The notes: generated by a model from the letters alone, not told the origin. 64,000 nucleotides of DNA from Acholoe squamosa (GCA_949317995.1 OX439052.1:42528599-42592598); one strand, 5' to 3'. Positions 12,110-24,519 are shown, counted from the first letter of the stretch. Numbers and translations: made by a program.

Positions 12110-13122
12110 TAGTTACCAAGCTATCTTACATAAAGGCATTTAATACTGTTTCCCACCACATACTAATACAAGCATTATCTGATTATGGACTTAGTGACAA
12201 TATATGTGATTGGTTTAAGTCCTATCCGACAAATAAGACTCAGGAAGTTTGGTGTGAATACCAAATTTTGCCTATAATGTATGGAGTGCCACAAGGCTCA
12301 ACAGCAGGTCCTATTTTGTTCATTATCTATATAAATGTCCTGTTGAAGCAGGGAGGAAACTGCAATATAGTTCTTTATGCTGATGATGCTGTGGTTTCCT
12401 CCACTGATCCGAGGGAGCTACAAGTCGCTTTAAACAAGTTGGTGTGTTATAGACAGTGTAATGATAAATCAGAAAAAAAGCACAATGGATGTTCATTGGC
12501 CCACCACCGACCATACATCCCAATTTCTATATTAGGACAGTCAAACAGGAAGAAGTACAAGCCTTCATATATTTGGGTGTAATCTTAGATAATAACATAT
12601 CCTTCTATAAACATATGTTAGTACTGTATATGATAGGGTAAACTCCAAGGTTATACAGTTAGCTACAATAAGAAAATATACGTTAATACTGCTCTGAATA
12701 TCTATACCAGCACCATTCTTCCTCATTATGAGTATTGTGATGTAATCTATGATGATAACTGTAAAGACCAACTCAAAGAGTTGCAGCTCCTTCAAAACAA
12801 GGCGTTGAGAATAGTATATAATGTCAGGCTTGGACCAAACCCAAGCATGACCACAAGACAAACTCATGATAGGGCCAATGTCAAAAGTCTGAGAGAGAGA
12901 AGGTTTTTATACACTTAATTTACTGTGCCTTAGATCTAAAAAGTAATGTTAATCTCATTGACAATAGGGATTTATCAACCAGGCTTTCAAAGGTACGAGG
13001 TACCATTGCACTCTCATCAAACATCCTATATATTACAGCGATAAACTGCTGGAAAAACCTCTGTGAAAAATACACTGATATTCTGGAAAAAGAATTATTC
13101 AAATTGTTTTATTATACCAATT
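12110..13122 (+). pseudogene. Decayed LINE (non-LTR retrotransposon) reverse transcriptase, 3' part
   Basis: Translated pieces match the C-terminal half of a CR1/Jockey-type reverse transcriptase. KAFNTVSHHIL (about 12137-12170) and DWFKSY occur before the open stretch at 12268-12582, which carries the fingers motif GVPQGSTAGPILF (12286-12324) and the catalytic box YADDAV (12376-12393). Downstream, in shifting frames, are YLGVILDNNISF (12570-12605), ILPHYEYCDVIY (12715-12750) and LQLLQNKALRIVYN (12783-12824), then a C-terminal WKNLCEKY-type tail ending near 13120. Frameshifts and stops separate the blocks, so no functional enzyme is made. The family replicates by target-primed reverse transcription. 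No 5' ORF or endonuclease is seen. It abuts the end of unit R2. Confidence 0.85.
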
Positions 13123-13271
13123 AATATAGACTGGTTCAGGTCAGTCTGGTAGCTGGTATTTCCACTTCTAGACAATAATCTTATAATTTGTCATTGTAGC
13201 AGCTGGTATTTACTACTGCTCATTGTATTTCATTTCCAAGTAAGTAGGTATGGCTGTCTTGTTTTATAAGG

Positions 13272-13345
13272 GCCACACACATCACAGTCATGATGCATGA
13301 ATGCATTCTTGGTAATGAGCTCTGTAGTGCTGCATTAATGCATCA
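13272..13345. repeat. Short dispersed repeat, paralog at 37078-37150
   Basis: Both copies share CACAGTCATGATGCA, GAATGCATTC and a terminal ATGCATCAA. The block is itself imperfectly palindromic (TGATGCAT at one side, ATGCATCA at the other), so it may be a tiny foldback element. Confidence 0.6.
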
Positions 13346-13420
13346 AGCTGACCCTATTGTATAGATGCAGTCGCTTATGATTGGCATGATGCACCAGGTG
13401 AGCACTGCACTATACATACA

Positions 13421-13424
13421 TTAT

Positions 13425-13477
<53 letters not shown>
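13421..13477. repeat. (TA)n microsatellite, left border of motif element copy 2
   Basis: TA tract with one interruption (AATATA near 13435). It abuts the inverted second copy of the motif element. Confidence 0.95.
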
Positions 13478-13481
<4 letters not shown>

Positions 13482-14815
13482 ACATCTTGGCATATTAACT
13501 CCTAAGGTGTCACTTTTTATCACAGATGCCGTAAAACCTTCTAAAAAAGGGGAATGTTACCGATTGTATTCAATCAAACATGAAAAACGCCACTAAAAAG
13601 ACTCCTAGAAATACCAAATATTATAGCCAGACTTGTACAATGTATGACTTTATGTATACCAAAAACTGAAAGTGAGGCCCAAAAACTCTGGAAGTTACAT
13701 TTTGGCAGAAAAATTGGAAAGATTTGGGAATTTATTCTTCCATTTCTTAACTTTAGCCTAGCTCATTCAAAATCCTTCATACAGTGGCTATATTAATTGT
13801 CCATTGTTTCTAGTAGAACTGCTGTACAGAATAATTACAATTAGCCTGATATATAATACTTGTATTGCATAGTCAGTACCTGCGTAGAGGCCATATCACA
13901 TGTACCATCAGTAATGTTCCCTATTTATTAACCTCTCAAAGAATGGCCACAGCTCATCTATACATCATCATATTCCATTGGCATCACATAAACAATGATA
14001 AAAGAGTTTGTAATGCATATCTAGAGTCATTCAAACATGCATAAGGCCCATCTTTAGTGTCTAATACACTTTAAAAATTAAAAATCACAACATTTTGTAC
14101 ATTTGTCACTACTCGCACATCCCATATGGTGCTAAAATATATCTTTCCATACACCAAATAGTCTTTTCTCATAAGCCAAACATGTCTACAATTGAATACA
14201 AATGATAGAAACACCTTACAAGATAATAGGTTGGCACTATAAAAATAGACTCTAATCATCTCAAAAATGCTTGTAGCCATCAGTAACGTTCACTATTCAT
14301 ATGTGGTGCTAAAATATATCTTTACATACACCAAGTACTCTTTTCACACAGGCCAGACACATCTTCAATTGAGAAGAAATGCTACAAAAACTATACAAGG
14401 TGGTAGGTTGATACTTTGACCATCCAGTAATATCTGTAAACATCAGTAACGTCCCTGGAAGGTTACTGATCGCGGTGTGCATTGAAAATCACTTATATGT
14501 ACCTGGCATGGGTAATTCCTGGAGTACATAAACAAATTTTTTTATAGAAGACCCCCACAAGGTACCTCTGCATATAACAAGACTGGTGATATTCCCTGAC
14601 CAGGTTAGATGGACTCTATCAGTAAGTTCCACTCTTGAAAATTCATAATTAAATGCATATAAAAATTAGAATATGCCCTAAGATTCACCTTAACCATATG
14701 GAAATCTTAGCTATGACCCCCCACTAAGGAATAAAAATATTAGTAGTGGTGTAGAAGTGTTTCCCTTGCTATTATATGCCCAAGGAACCACATGAGCAGT
14801 TAACCTTGGAATGAG

Positions 14816-14817
<2 letters not shown>
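13478..14817. mobile_element. (TA)n-bounded TIR element, copy 2, inverted (motif ATCAGTAACGTTCC)
   Basis: Lies exactly between (TA)n tracts. Its right end, read on the minus strand from 14817, gives GCTCATTCCAAGGTTAACTG, the family inverted repeat; the left end is degraded. Reverse-complemented, it aligns with copy 1 in several blocks: 14725-14440 with 4820-5110 (shared GGTCATAGCTAA, TTTCCATATGG, GAGGTACC, GAATTACCCA, TGATTTTCAATGCACACC), 14060-13870 with 6600-7130, and 13540-13500 with 7470-7510 (shared ATCACAGATGCCGTAAAACC). The middle is shorter by about 1.4 kb. No ORF of note. Confidence 0.75.
13550..14632. repeat. Dispersed motif array in copy 2, ATCAGTAACGTTCC type
   Basis: Sites: 13550-13564 (minus, GGGAATGTTACCGAT), 13907-13921 (plus, ATCAGTAATGTTCCC), 14279-14293 (plus), 14442-14456 (plus), 14456-14470 (minus) and 14618-14632 (plus). 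Five fall where copy 1 carries TTCACTCACGCCTCA, in matching orientation: 14618 with 4909, 14456 with 5090, 13907 with 7081, 13550 with 7449, and probably 14279 with 6708. The two motifs agree at about 9-10 of 15 positions. None of the six sites has the copy-1 form. Confidence 0.8.

Positions 14818-14877
<60 letters not shown>
14818..14877. repeat. (TA)n microsatellite, right border of motif element copy 2
   Basis: About 60 bp of TA repeat abutting the terminal inverted repeat at 14817. Confidence 0.95.
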
Positions 14878-14880
<3 letters not shown>

Positions 14881-17619
14881 CATCAATCACTATTTTACAA
14901 TAGTGCATTCATGGCCTGCAGGGGATTGAAGACCTGAGCATACCATGTACTGACTATTTATGTTCTGTGCCTATATTTGTCATTTGCGGGCTTCACCACA
15001 ATAAGTGGTATTCCATATTATGGATGGCTGTCTAGGGGGCCCATATCTCTACCAGAGGTGGTCCTATCAAGCCAATTATACAGACATTGCCACAGCAGTA
15101 AAATACATCAAGTCCCTGGGTACCTTTTTTATCCTCCATGCATACCAGGAGATACCTATAGTTTATATAAGCCCTAGACCAATCCTTGTGTCCATTGTAG
15201 GCTTCTTTGCTACTGGTATTGTTGTCTAATCTTGGTTCAATAAACCTTGGACATGATGGACTATTAGTCTAATATGAACTTATCAACAACGAGTCATTTT
15301 GTAGTGATTGAGACAAAATGTTTTACTTCAGGCCAATTACATCTTAAGTGATGCACATGTGCTATTTTGATTCAGGTTTCATGAATATGCTTAGTTATTA
15401 CTCCGAAATGAGTCTGCAGTAAACATGATATCCCAGGTTTATGTTAGGTTGTATCTTATGATATTGTCAAACACATATGTCACATTTGTTTTGTTATGCA
15501 TATGAGTTAAGGTCGCTGTTGAAATATCAGATTATGTTGCATTGTCTGATAGTGGTTTAGTGACTGTTCTAGGCTTTTTTCATTGAAATATTCTTTAATG
15601 GATACTCCACTATACCTTCGAAGATGAAAGGAATTCTCAACACATGCAAATTTCTACACCCGCACCATAAACATTGTGTTGAAAGCTATCACTAAATCCC
15701 TTGGCAATTAAAAGGAAGACAGTAGAAACCTCCTTGTTCACCTAACCAGCATGAATCAATATCCAGCCACATCCCTCATTGTGATGCAATCCTTAGCCTC
15801 ATCTGATAAACACTAGAGATAAATCTGAAAATAGACACTACTATTGTTCTGCTTGCAGGGGGAACAAACTAAAGAAACTCATAATCTGACAAAGGGATAA
15901 AACATTTATGGGCCTTTAATGCAGGGCTACGCATGCCCTATGGTCGGCATAAGACTACCATGGACTGCTGTAATTTTGTCTTGAACATGCGCATACCCCA
16001 CATGTTACTCATCCCGGCTGCACCTATGTATCAAGAATAAGGCTCTACCAATAAAAGAAAACTTCATGCTTTTCATCTGAATACTGCCACTCATAGGCTT
16101 AACCAAGGAGCACCATGTTGCATCCTACCATCCAATAACCCTAGCCACTAAATACATCAATAGATAAGTCTACTGATGAGAATAACGATTTGATTTTTTA
16201 ATTGACTTGAGTACAGCCTAGGTCTTGCAGGGACTCAGCAGTCATAGTAGTGATAGGAAATGACCTTTCAGGATAAGAATATCTGACTCAGGCTAACACT
16301 ATGTATCTACAGGATTTAGCCTGATTTTCCCAGGTTTTCCCATTTTTTATAATTCAATCTATTTTTTGTTTTTGGCAAAAGGGTTTAAGAGCGCTTAAAT
16401 ATATATTCTGACACATATTCTCTGCCCACTAGATATGACTGTCTATTCACATTATTGTAAGAATGTATCAATATATCCAACAATGGATCTAAGGCCTTGG
16501 CAATATTTACAAAGTCATGCACAAAAGAGGAAATAAAACAATTTTAGAATTTGTACAGCTGTTTTTGTGTATGGCTATAACCACACAATCAGCTTATTCC
16601 TCAACTATCCTAGATATTGCTCCTTGAGACTGGAGCATCAGTGACTAACCCAAAAGTCAGGATCTGTCTCCTGCGCTGATAAATTCATCATGAACTGGAC
16701 ACTACCAATGTCACGTTCACTGCTATAGCCATTTGTATCAGACAGGGAAATCCCATCCGCAACATGGAAGGAGATCTTGCCAAGAAATGTCTCTTTATCC
16801 TTACTGCCATAGCTATTTTCCATCAGGTCTCATCCATGTCCGGAAGGGCTGACCTGTCTGGAAGGTTTACAAGGGTTGCACTTTAAACTACTATGTGTAA
16901 TCTTCAGAATTGCAAGGCAAAGATAAATTATATCAACAAAGGGAATGTCATAGAGAAAAAAAAACTAGAACTGTTGTTTACTTAGATCTCAACTGAAATA
17001 ACTCAAAATTGAACTGAGCTGAAAAGGAAAATATCTACTACAAAATGAGAGAGGTTATATTGAACAAAATCAATAAAAAGTATGAATTGTGAAGTGATGC
17101 CATTGCCAGGTCCCTAACTGCATTGCTGACCTACACCAAATTACAAGTAAGTTGCTGATCGATGCCCAGCAGCCGATATTGATTAAGATAGAAGGTATAC
17201 ATATTAACCTCTCCCTTGAGAAAGACCTAGAACTCCATTTTAATGTGAGAGCCCATTTATGGTTCTAAATATAATTTTCAACCTTATACCCAGACATGGT
17301 TATTCTCAGCTGCATTGGTTTGAACTTGTCCTTAAAGGTCTAGATGCTTTTGCTTTTGACATTGTGTGTGCAAAAAGAATTTGTGAGACTAGTTAGTAAC
17401 CTGAAATTGAATCTGCACCTCCCAATTAGAGAAAGAGTTTTTTTGGTGCTAACAAAATTTGGGGAAAATTGTATTAAGGCCCAAAAAAGACTGGGGGAAG
17501 TTATGTGCAAATGGAGTGTGCTGCATCACTCGTCCTGTTAACTTGATTCATTGCTGCCTTACAAGGATTGTGGTGAACTATTTCTCTTGGCTGGTTACTG
17601 GTAAGCACCAGTTTAATAC
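14878..17619. other. Unclassified AT-rich background
   Basis: No recognisable gene. Short open frames at 14977-15229 and 16638-16823 lack family resemblance, codon signal and conserved neighbours. A stretch near 16255-16345 (GACTCAGGCTAACAC, ATTTAGCCTGATTTT) resembles 36640-36690, so part of this is also duplicated. Confidence 0.5.
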
Positions 17620-18164
17620 AATTGATTTCACATCTGCTGTGGTTAGCAAGAAATGGGGAAAGGAGGATCCCATAATGTTAAAATTCTAAACACTGAGACA
17701 CAGGAGATGAAAGTCATTTGAATAATTGAAACAGGCACATTCTCTAGGGACTTGATGATCACCCTTTTTCTTTACAGCCTGCTCAAATTACCAGACAAGA
17801 ATGCATCCCTTCAGTCAGAAGGGAGCTATTTCTTTGACTGACTTTATTTTGAAAAGACCAAAAACAGATGATGACACACAAGTTGCTCATGAAAACTTTT
17901 CATGTTGAATAAGACGACCAAGCAGGTTCATCGAAAGAGCAATTGTCTTATTAGTTTTGATGATGGCATCAGGCCAGGCTATGGTAGAGAAAAAAAGCCT
18001 TGCACACATATTCAGGTGTTGTGATTAAGCAATAAGATTATATGAAAAGATGATATATTCATAAGATAAATCTCTGTGCCCATCTTCTTAGTTCCAGGCT
18101 ATTTCAGTCAGTTGATGTGCTAAGGCAGTTTTACCTTGGTACATAGGTCATCCTCATAGTACAG

Positions 18165-18262
18165 CTGATAGATCTTCTTATGGGTTATGAGCCTGACCTA
18201 ATCGAGCATGGCATTGGACAGAATATTGCAGGAAGTGATGTCACAGTGACCATGGCAACAAC
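18165..18262 (+). other. Exon-like recurring module (six copies in window)
   Basis: A 70-95 bp module recurs at about 1005-1100, 3785-3880, 18165-18262, 18735-18835, 20920-21005 and 60255-60345. In the best frame the peptides share the core PDLI-HGIG-I-GSDVTVTMATT, with substitutions between copies and stops in some. Acceptor-like pyrimidine-rich AG tracts precede it (for example before 18156 and 20910), and the 18831 copy ends at a good donor, GTGAGT. This suggests relics of a repeated exon from a duplicated host gene. The protein family is not recognised. The same DNA contains GTGACCATGGCAAC (18246-18259), which fits the RFX X-box consensus, so a regulatory reading is the alternative. Confidence 0.35.
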
Positions 18263-20143
18263 ATGAGTACAGCTGGATGCAAAACTCTTTCTTGTATATT
18301 GAACCCGTTCTTTTTTTTTCATCTGCGAATATCATAGTAGCCAGGTCAACTAAACCCCAAAAATTACAAGAGAGGCACTATACTGAAGTTATGATCATTT
18401 ATCAGAGCAGCCCATGTTTTTGAGAATTTGTTTTCTCAATCTTCAAACCATCATACAAGCAGGCAAGTACAAAGGAAAATCTTTTAAGGGGTAGAAGGGT
18501 CATACTTTGTACTTAGTTGCTTACATAAACACCTGGGAGTAGAAATATTTATTATTATTGAGGTAGAAGAGAAAATACTTCTATCTGGTCAACTGATAAG
18601 GCAGGGAGAGATGTATATTCTGAAAGAGTAATCTGTCTTGAATCTGACATGTAACAAACAATGAATGACACTAAGGTGCTTCAGAATCAGTGTTCCATAA
18701 TGTGAGGTTGTATTTTATGACATAACCAGGTATAAGGCAGGTGATAGATGTTTTCATGGGATCTGAGTCTGACCTATGCAGGATGTGGATGGATTATCAC
18801 ACAAAGTAATGTCAGTTTGGCCATGGCAACAATGTGAGTTTTAGAATGGATCAATGTCTATGTTTTACCTGTTGTCTATTGTTAACCTGTTCCCAAATGA
18901 AAGTTACATCTAGGTCTGCTGTAATTTATCACTGTTTATAGGTGTATTGTAATGTCAACATTCCTAGCATATTTTCAGATCTCATCTATTATGTTTTCTT
19001 CTTTGATAAGTACTTCCTTAGTATATGCTAAATAGTCTACAGTGATACTTCAAAGGTGTCCTGTTATGGAAAAGACTGCATTGCTATGTTAGATTAGATT
19101 TCACACCATCAACAATTATTAAGATTAATTAGTCATCTAATGTTTGACACCTAACAAACACTACATCATACTGAGGTGTCTCTGACATGATTTGTGATTA
19201 TAAAATGGAGTTCAACATTTGCAATTTATTATGCAGGATTTTTTTTATGGATCACAGGACCTGAAAGATGATTAAGTCTTAGTATTTTTAGAGTAAACCA
19301 CTTAAAATGGAAGTCAAACCCTCCATTCAGGGTGACTTTTCAAGTTGCAGCTAGGCTCTAAAATTGTGTATGAGCCGTGGCTTATGGAGGATGTGTACTG
19401 ATGGAGAGACGGAATATCTCAGGTGACCTGAAAATAACTATGCTGATGGTGGTTGACATTCTTTTCTGACAATACACCCCCTACCAATCATTTCTCGCCA
19501 CTTACCCAAGCCTCAAATTATATGAGAAGAAAATTGGAGGCGCATATTATTCAGGACATGTGAAACACCATAATGTCTAATTATCTGGAAAATCTTCGTA
19601 TTTCTGGTAATTTTGAGAGGTGGATACATGCATGCACAGATTTCAAAATTCTAGCATAGCATTGCTTATAGAGTTAAATGGGCAGCCCTTTTTGATCTGG
19701 AGTTTACTTGTATACTGCTTGTAGTGCTTAGAATTGTTTTTCTTCAACCTTAGCCTTGGCACCTTTATAGGACTGGTACTCATGTGATAACCTAGCAGTC
19801 AAACCAGCCTGGCCTAGGTATGCGCATGTACTACCAATGTGATGTGAAGGACAAGCATAAAGGCCACCGTGAAGTCACTTACTTTCTAATTCACTGCATG
19901 TGATATAGACTCGTAATCGGAACAGCTGTAACTCCTTTATGTGCAGACGAGTGTCTCCTAGGACAGTGTAGAGATGGCTGGCGTATCACAGACACTCCCC
20001 TCACTTTTGTACCAACCCCACCCTCACCACCACCTTTAGTGCTGCCCCTACCTTCCCCTGGCCCACAGAAACTCACACCTTCACAATATCTCCAAGCAGG
20101 TAAGATTGCGGCTACAATATCTCTGGGGAATCTTTAAATACTG

Positions 20144-20498
20144 CAGGGGTAGACACTAACGCTGCCCCAGGAGCTATTGGCCCGCAGTTTGGGCTGTGGG
20201 CCCATAGATTTCTCAGGAATTTCCTTCCTGTGGGCCTGGGATGGCCCAAGGAGGTTTACAGAGAGATATCCATTCCTATGAGTATAAGCTTGTTATATAT
20301 AATTGGGAAGAGAAAATCAGCAGGAATCTAGTCATTCTTGCAAAGTAATGGTGTGAATTAATGAGAAATACCCTGTAATTTATCTTTTTAAAAAGTAAAC
20401 TACTTATTATGGAGCTGCAGTTTAAGCTCCGAACCCATAGATTTCTAAAGCTACTGGCCCGGGTGGCCAGTGGCTGGAAAGGTTATTGTCTACCCCTG
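20144..20498. mobile_element. hAT-like MITE
   Basis: A 355-bp element with inverted ends CAGGGGTAGACACTAAC and CAGGGGTAGACAATAAC (minus strand from 20498). Flanks share a 5-bp duplication, TACTG (20139-20143 and 20499-20503). CAGGGGT-type ends are typical of hAT transposons; most hAT elements make 8-bp duplications but a 5-bp branch is known. The interior has GGCCC-rich short palindromes and the phrase CCCATAGATTTCT twice. Non-coding, hence non-autonomous. Confidence 0.75.
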
Positions 20499-21109
20499 TA
20501 CTGTATTCAATACATGTAGTAAGTACCCATGGCATAAGATTATGTTCCTGGTACATCAGTGGTTAAGAATTCAGCTCCCTTTAAAAGTGTTTTTGGGTTT
20601 GAACAAAAAAAGCTCTAAATAGGATGGAGAGGATGCTTTTTAATCTGTAGACAGTTATTATTTTGGATACTTTATACCTAACTAATGTACCTGGTTGATT
20701 TACCTATAGTAATAAATCAATCTATCAATCTAGTCATGTATCTTTATAGCTTCATACTGCTATTGAGTACCTGGTATTCTGATCAATGTGAAGAATAAAT
20801 GATATCAACTTAAATATGAATAGAAATAACAACAAACCGGTGCCCTGGTGGATGCTATGTTCTAGTCAGTCAATAATCAAGGGGAATTTTCTCTTGGCAC
20901 ATAAGTTATCCTCATAGTGTACCTGAGTTATGAGTCTGGCCTAATGAGGCATGGCATTAGATGGATTATCACAAGAAGTAATGTCACAGTGACCATGGCA
21001 AGAACATATGTTTTACAAGCCATCATTGCCTAAATTTGACCATTTCACCCATAGGTTGATTAAGAATGTCCCCGAATCTTATCATTACGCAACTAAAAAA
21101 TACTAGTTT

Positions 21110-21165
21110 ATCGCCTCCCACGCCACGTAGCGGCGGTACCGCGAAGCGGTACAGGAGTGCGCTAT
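21110..21165. other. Short GC-rich patch with perfect hairpin
   Basis: A 55-bp GC-rich island in AT-rich surroundings. It contains GTACCGC-GAA-GCGGTAC (21136-21152), a perfect 7-bp-arm hairpin, preceded by GCGGCGGTACCGC. It has no counterpart in the paralogous copies near 1110 and 60345, so it may mark the end of an inserted element. Confidence 0.4.
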
Positions 21166-22799
21166 GATGATTGCATTTGCCCCATGTGATGAGGTCTCAC
21201 AATACAAAATTACTGAATAGAGAAATTGATAATTGTGAAATCTTCTTTATGTCTGCTTTTATGAGACATGTCATCAAACACTGGTATACCGACATTAACG
21301 GCGGGAGGCGTTTTTTTACGTGGTCACAACCGCATTTCTTGTTACAGTTGTTTGCTATCATTATCTACAGCTATCCCAGAAATGACAATGGAGGTTAGTG
21401 TTTATAAAGGTCTGCTCAATTATACCTATGGCCCACATGCACAACCCTCCCAAACAGAGAAGTGAGATATGAAGTCCCTCGCAAAATGGCCCTGTCATAT
21501 AGAACATATCATTTAGCATTTTTGAACATTTGCACATTTCTTCTCAATGTAGAATCCATCTCATGTGAGCTGGTAAGACAAAGGATGACTTTTACGTGAG
21601 TGGTAGGTCCATGCCTTTTGCTTTATTCCTTATACATGTTTGAAAGCAGAATAACTGATATCAGTGATGAAGAATGCCAGAAGTCCAAAGAATGGGAGGT
21701 ACCCTTAACTACCTTAATACCTTGCATAAAAGGTGCACCATGCGTAAAAGGCACATACAGACTTTGAAGATGTGAGAGAGAAAATTAAAAATATCCTAAC
21801 TTCTGTTCTAATCAATGAATTCAAATATCTCAGGGCTTCCCTTATCATTTCCTTATAACAATGTACAGGTACATAGGAATATTGGAAATAATTTAAAGAA
21901 AAACTTCCCCTAGAATATTCTGCTTCTATAAGGCACACCAAGGGTCCATCCTCATGTATAATACTTGTATGTACATGAGGTATTACGGTAGGTGAACTAA
22001 TAAGGTACGGAGAAAAGATTACTGTAAAGAAAGATGAGATAAGGTGTCGAGGTCATGATCCTTAATGACCCTGGGGTCAGCACCAATTAATTAGGATTGT
22101 AATGGATATTAAGTATTAAAAATGTACTATAACCACTCTACCAAAACCTATTTTAATGAGTAGTCTTTTGTAGAAAGTGCTTGGTGGTCGCTAACATCGA
22201 TTTCAGAGGTTATAAAACTAAGGTTATCATGGCATCAACTGCAATAGCTCTCTGATACAACATTTCATTGCCTCAAATTGTAACACAAATAAAGAACCTA
22301 CTTTAAGGTAATCAGTAAAAGGAATTGACATGTACTGGGAAAGGGGCCCCTATCCCCCCTTACACCAACGGCCCTTTTTGCAGATCGTGTCACATTATAT
22401 TTAGCTAATGAATTATAGGGAGGATCCATCATTGTGGATGCAAAATCTATACCTGTGCCTGGTAGATCCCTGTTCTATCTCATTCCATACCCAAATATTT
22501 CTGATAAGTGTGAAGATTCCACCTAAAAGCCACATGCAGCATCTTCAGGTTGATTCTATTAGCCACATGTGGAGCCTGGAATGGTCTTAATATCAGGGCC
22601 TTATAAATGCACTGGAGAGTTTTGTGACAGGAGTATTAGACTCACTCCTAAGCACTAAAACAGTATCTAAACAACTGTCTCTAATGAGCACCCGGAGTAC
22701 AGAGTTATTGAAATTGATAGCTGCCTGTGGACCTAAATGGCCTACTACTGTATATCAATGGAGAGAAGGAAAACTGGGGTGTGACCAGAAACAGCTCTG

Positions 22800-23065
22800 G
22801 AGGCCATTTCTTAAGAAACTACGACCATACACACACTGCCACTACGATTTGAGACTGCCAGTAATATGCCAGGTGATCGTAGGTACTACCCTACGACTGC
22901 TCAGCACAATTAGCAGCTATGCAGAGTTTACATAATTTTTGGTAGGGCAGTCGTAGTGTTGGAGGCATCAGTGACTACTAGTGTGTGATACTGTAATGGT
23001 AATACTATAAGGCTCAATACTACGATTTGAAGGATAGCAGTCGTAGTATGTTAAGAAATGGCATC
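22800..23065. mobile_element. Harbinger-like MITE, copy 1 (GAGGCCATTTCTTAA ends)
   Basis: 266 bp with inverted ends GAGGCCATTTCTTAA and, on the minus strand, GATGCCATTTCTTAA. The flanks are CTG (left) and CAG (right), which fit the CWG target of animal PIF/Harbinger elements but are not identical. The word CTACGACTGC or shortened forms recurs about seven times in both orientations. The right end matches the left end of the copy at 30162 over about 45 bp. Confidence 0.7.
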
Positions 23066-23650
23066 CAGCTGATACTAGATAGGAGTAGTTGACATCCTAT
23101 TCTGAAGTGGCAGTCTACAGCGTGCCCACCTTTTCGTTCAGATCAATTTAAGGAATCCTCACACAACAATTTCCCATGGCTTTAGGTTGTCAGCAAGTCC
23201 TGCTCAAATATTATGTCATTCTGGACATGTGACGTATCATAATAACCTATTTCAGCATCATGTAGTTCATAGATTTTTATACTGCACTTGGAACTATTGC
23301 CTTAGGTAGCACTGTTTTGTATATTGTTTTGTAGTGCTTAAGTTTGATTAAAGTCCCTCCTATTCCCTCATGCTTATTAGACCATCCAATGTGTCCTGTT
23401 TAAAATTTGCCTGAGACAAAAATCAATAATATCCTTCCATTCAGCACATTTGATATCTCCATTACACAAGTCAATGGTGAATTTCCGGCTAGTGTTTTTA
23501 ATTGTTATTACTGGTTGCATGTGACTAGGTGTGTACGGTGGGTCATTAATCTCCCCTATCCATTGCTGTCACAAGTATTCAATGGTTCACTGCTCTGTAG
23601 CATACAGTACCTTTAAGTGTTTTCTAACAGTCGCACATCAAAAACAAGTA

Positions 23651-24519
23651 TCCATTATTCCCAAAGAATGTTGTACTCCAACCAAATACTAACTGAAAAC
23701 ATGCGCCTTATTTCAACACATTTCAACACATTTGTCACAAATAGGAAACAGATCTGCCTGAGAAGTAGCATTTCGTAGGACTGTACTCTGAGCAGAGCCT
23801 ATAACAACATCCATACATTGCCTTAGATGTCACATAAGCCACCGTTGTGTAAATCTCTCCACAGGACAGTGGTAATAGCACTCCCTCCTCAAACACGGAT
23901 CTAAAAATAGATGCTACATGAATAATGAATGTTTCATGAGGCTAACACCTGAATGGGAAAAGACTTCTCCTTAGAAATATCTCTGATTCTCCTCCCGTCT
24001 TCAGAGATAACACATCTAAATGGTATGTCTCTTGCTCTTATTCTCTCACCTCTACCTTGCACTTTCTATAGTTTTCTCAGTGCCTGATGAATATCCTTGT
24101 TTGCCTCTCCTATCTATATTTTCATGTTTGTACCTTTACGTTTCTGAAGCACATATCTCTTGAATTTAAATTTGCCTTTGCCTAACGATATCCCTTGTTT
24201 GACTCACTCCTTCTTTCATATTTGTACTTTTCTTTTTGTTCTGAGGTACATGTAGCGACAACTTATATTTCCGATTACCCAGACCATACTCTATAAACAA
24301 GGTAGAGAGAGGAAGATTGTTAACTGCCTAATGACTGATTCTTTGCTACGACAATAAATGACAATCCCTGCTATCTTACTTTGTTCACTGCTAAAAGCAG
24401 AACAATAAAATTAAATAATTTATCTCAGAGGAGGATTTTAAATCCTGTGTTGATAACCTCTTTATTCCTACTATTTAATTCCTTTTAATGTTGCGTTTGA
24501 TAACGTTAATTTGACTATT
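23651..24519. other. Unclassified background
   Basis: No gene or repeat boundary recognised. Sequence is pyrimidine-rich around 23980-24250. Confidence 0.4.

Larger units (their letters stand above)
17620..23650. repeat. Duplicated background segment, copies B and C
   Basis: Copy B (about 17620-19860) starts with a block also present at 54415-54580 (AGAAATGGGG, GACTTTGATGATCA-like, ATTACCAGACAA) and then matches 205-330 and 3780-4690. Copy C (about 19860-23650) matches 586-1110, 1975-2040, 2770-2960 and 3090-3640. The best common blocks carry acceptor-like tracts (for example TTTCTTTACAG near 17770). Two MITEs interrupt copy C (20144-20498 and 22800-23065). No intact coding sequence is seen. 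Confidence 0.55.

Noticed and set aside
12110-13122. Functional LINE
   Set aside because: Reverse-transcriptase motifs are spread over several frames with stops; no endonuclease or ORF1 nearby.
14977-15229. Possible host gene at 14977-15229 and at 35009-35362
   Set aside because: Short frames, no recognised domain, no splice context I could support; the second runs into a TA tract.
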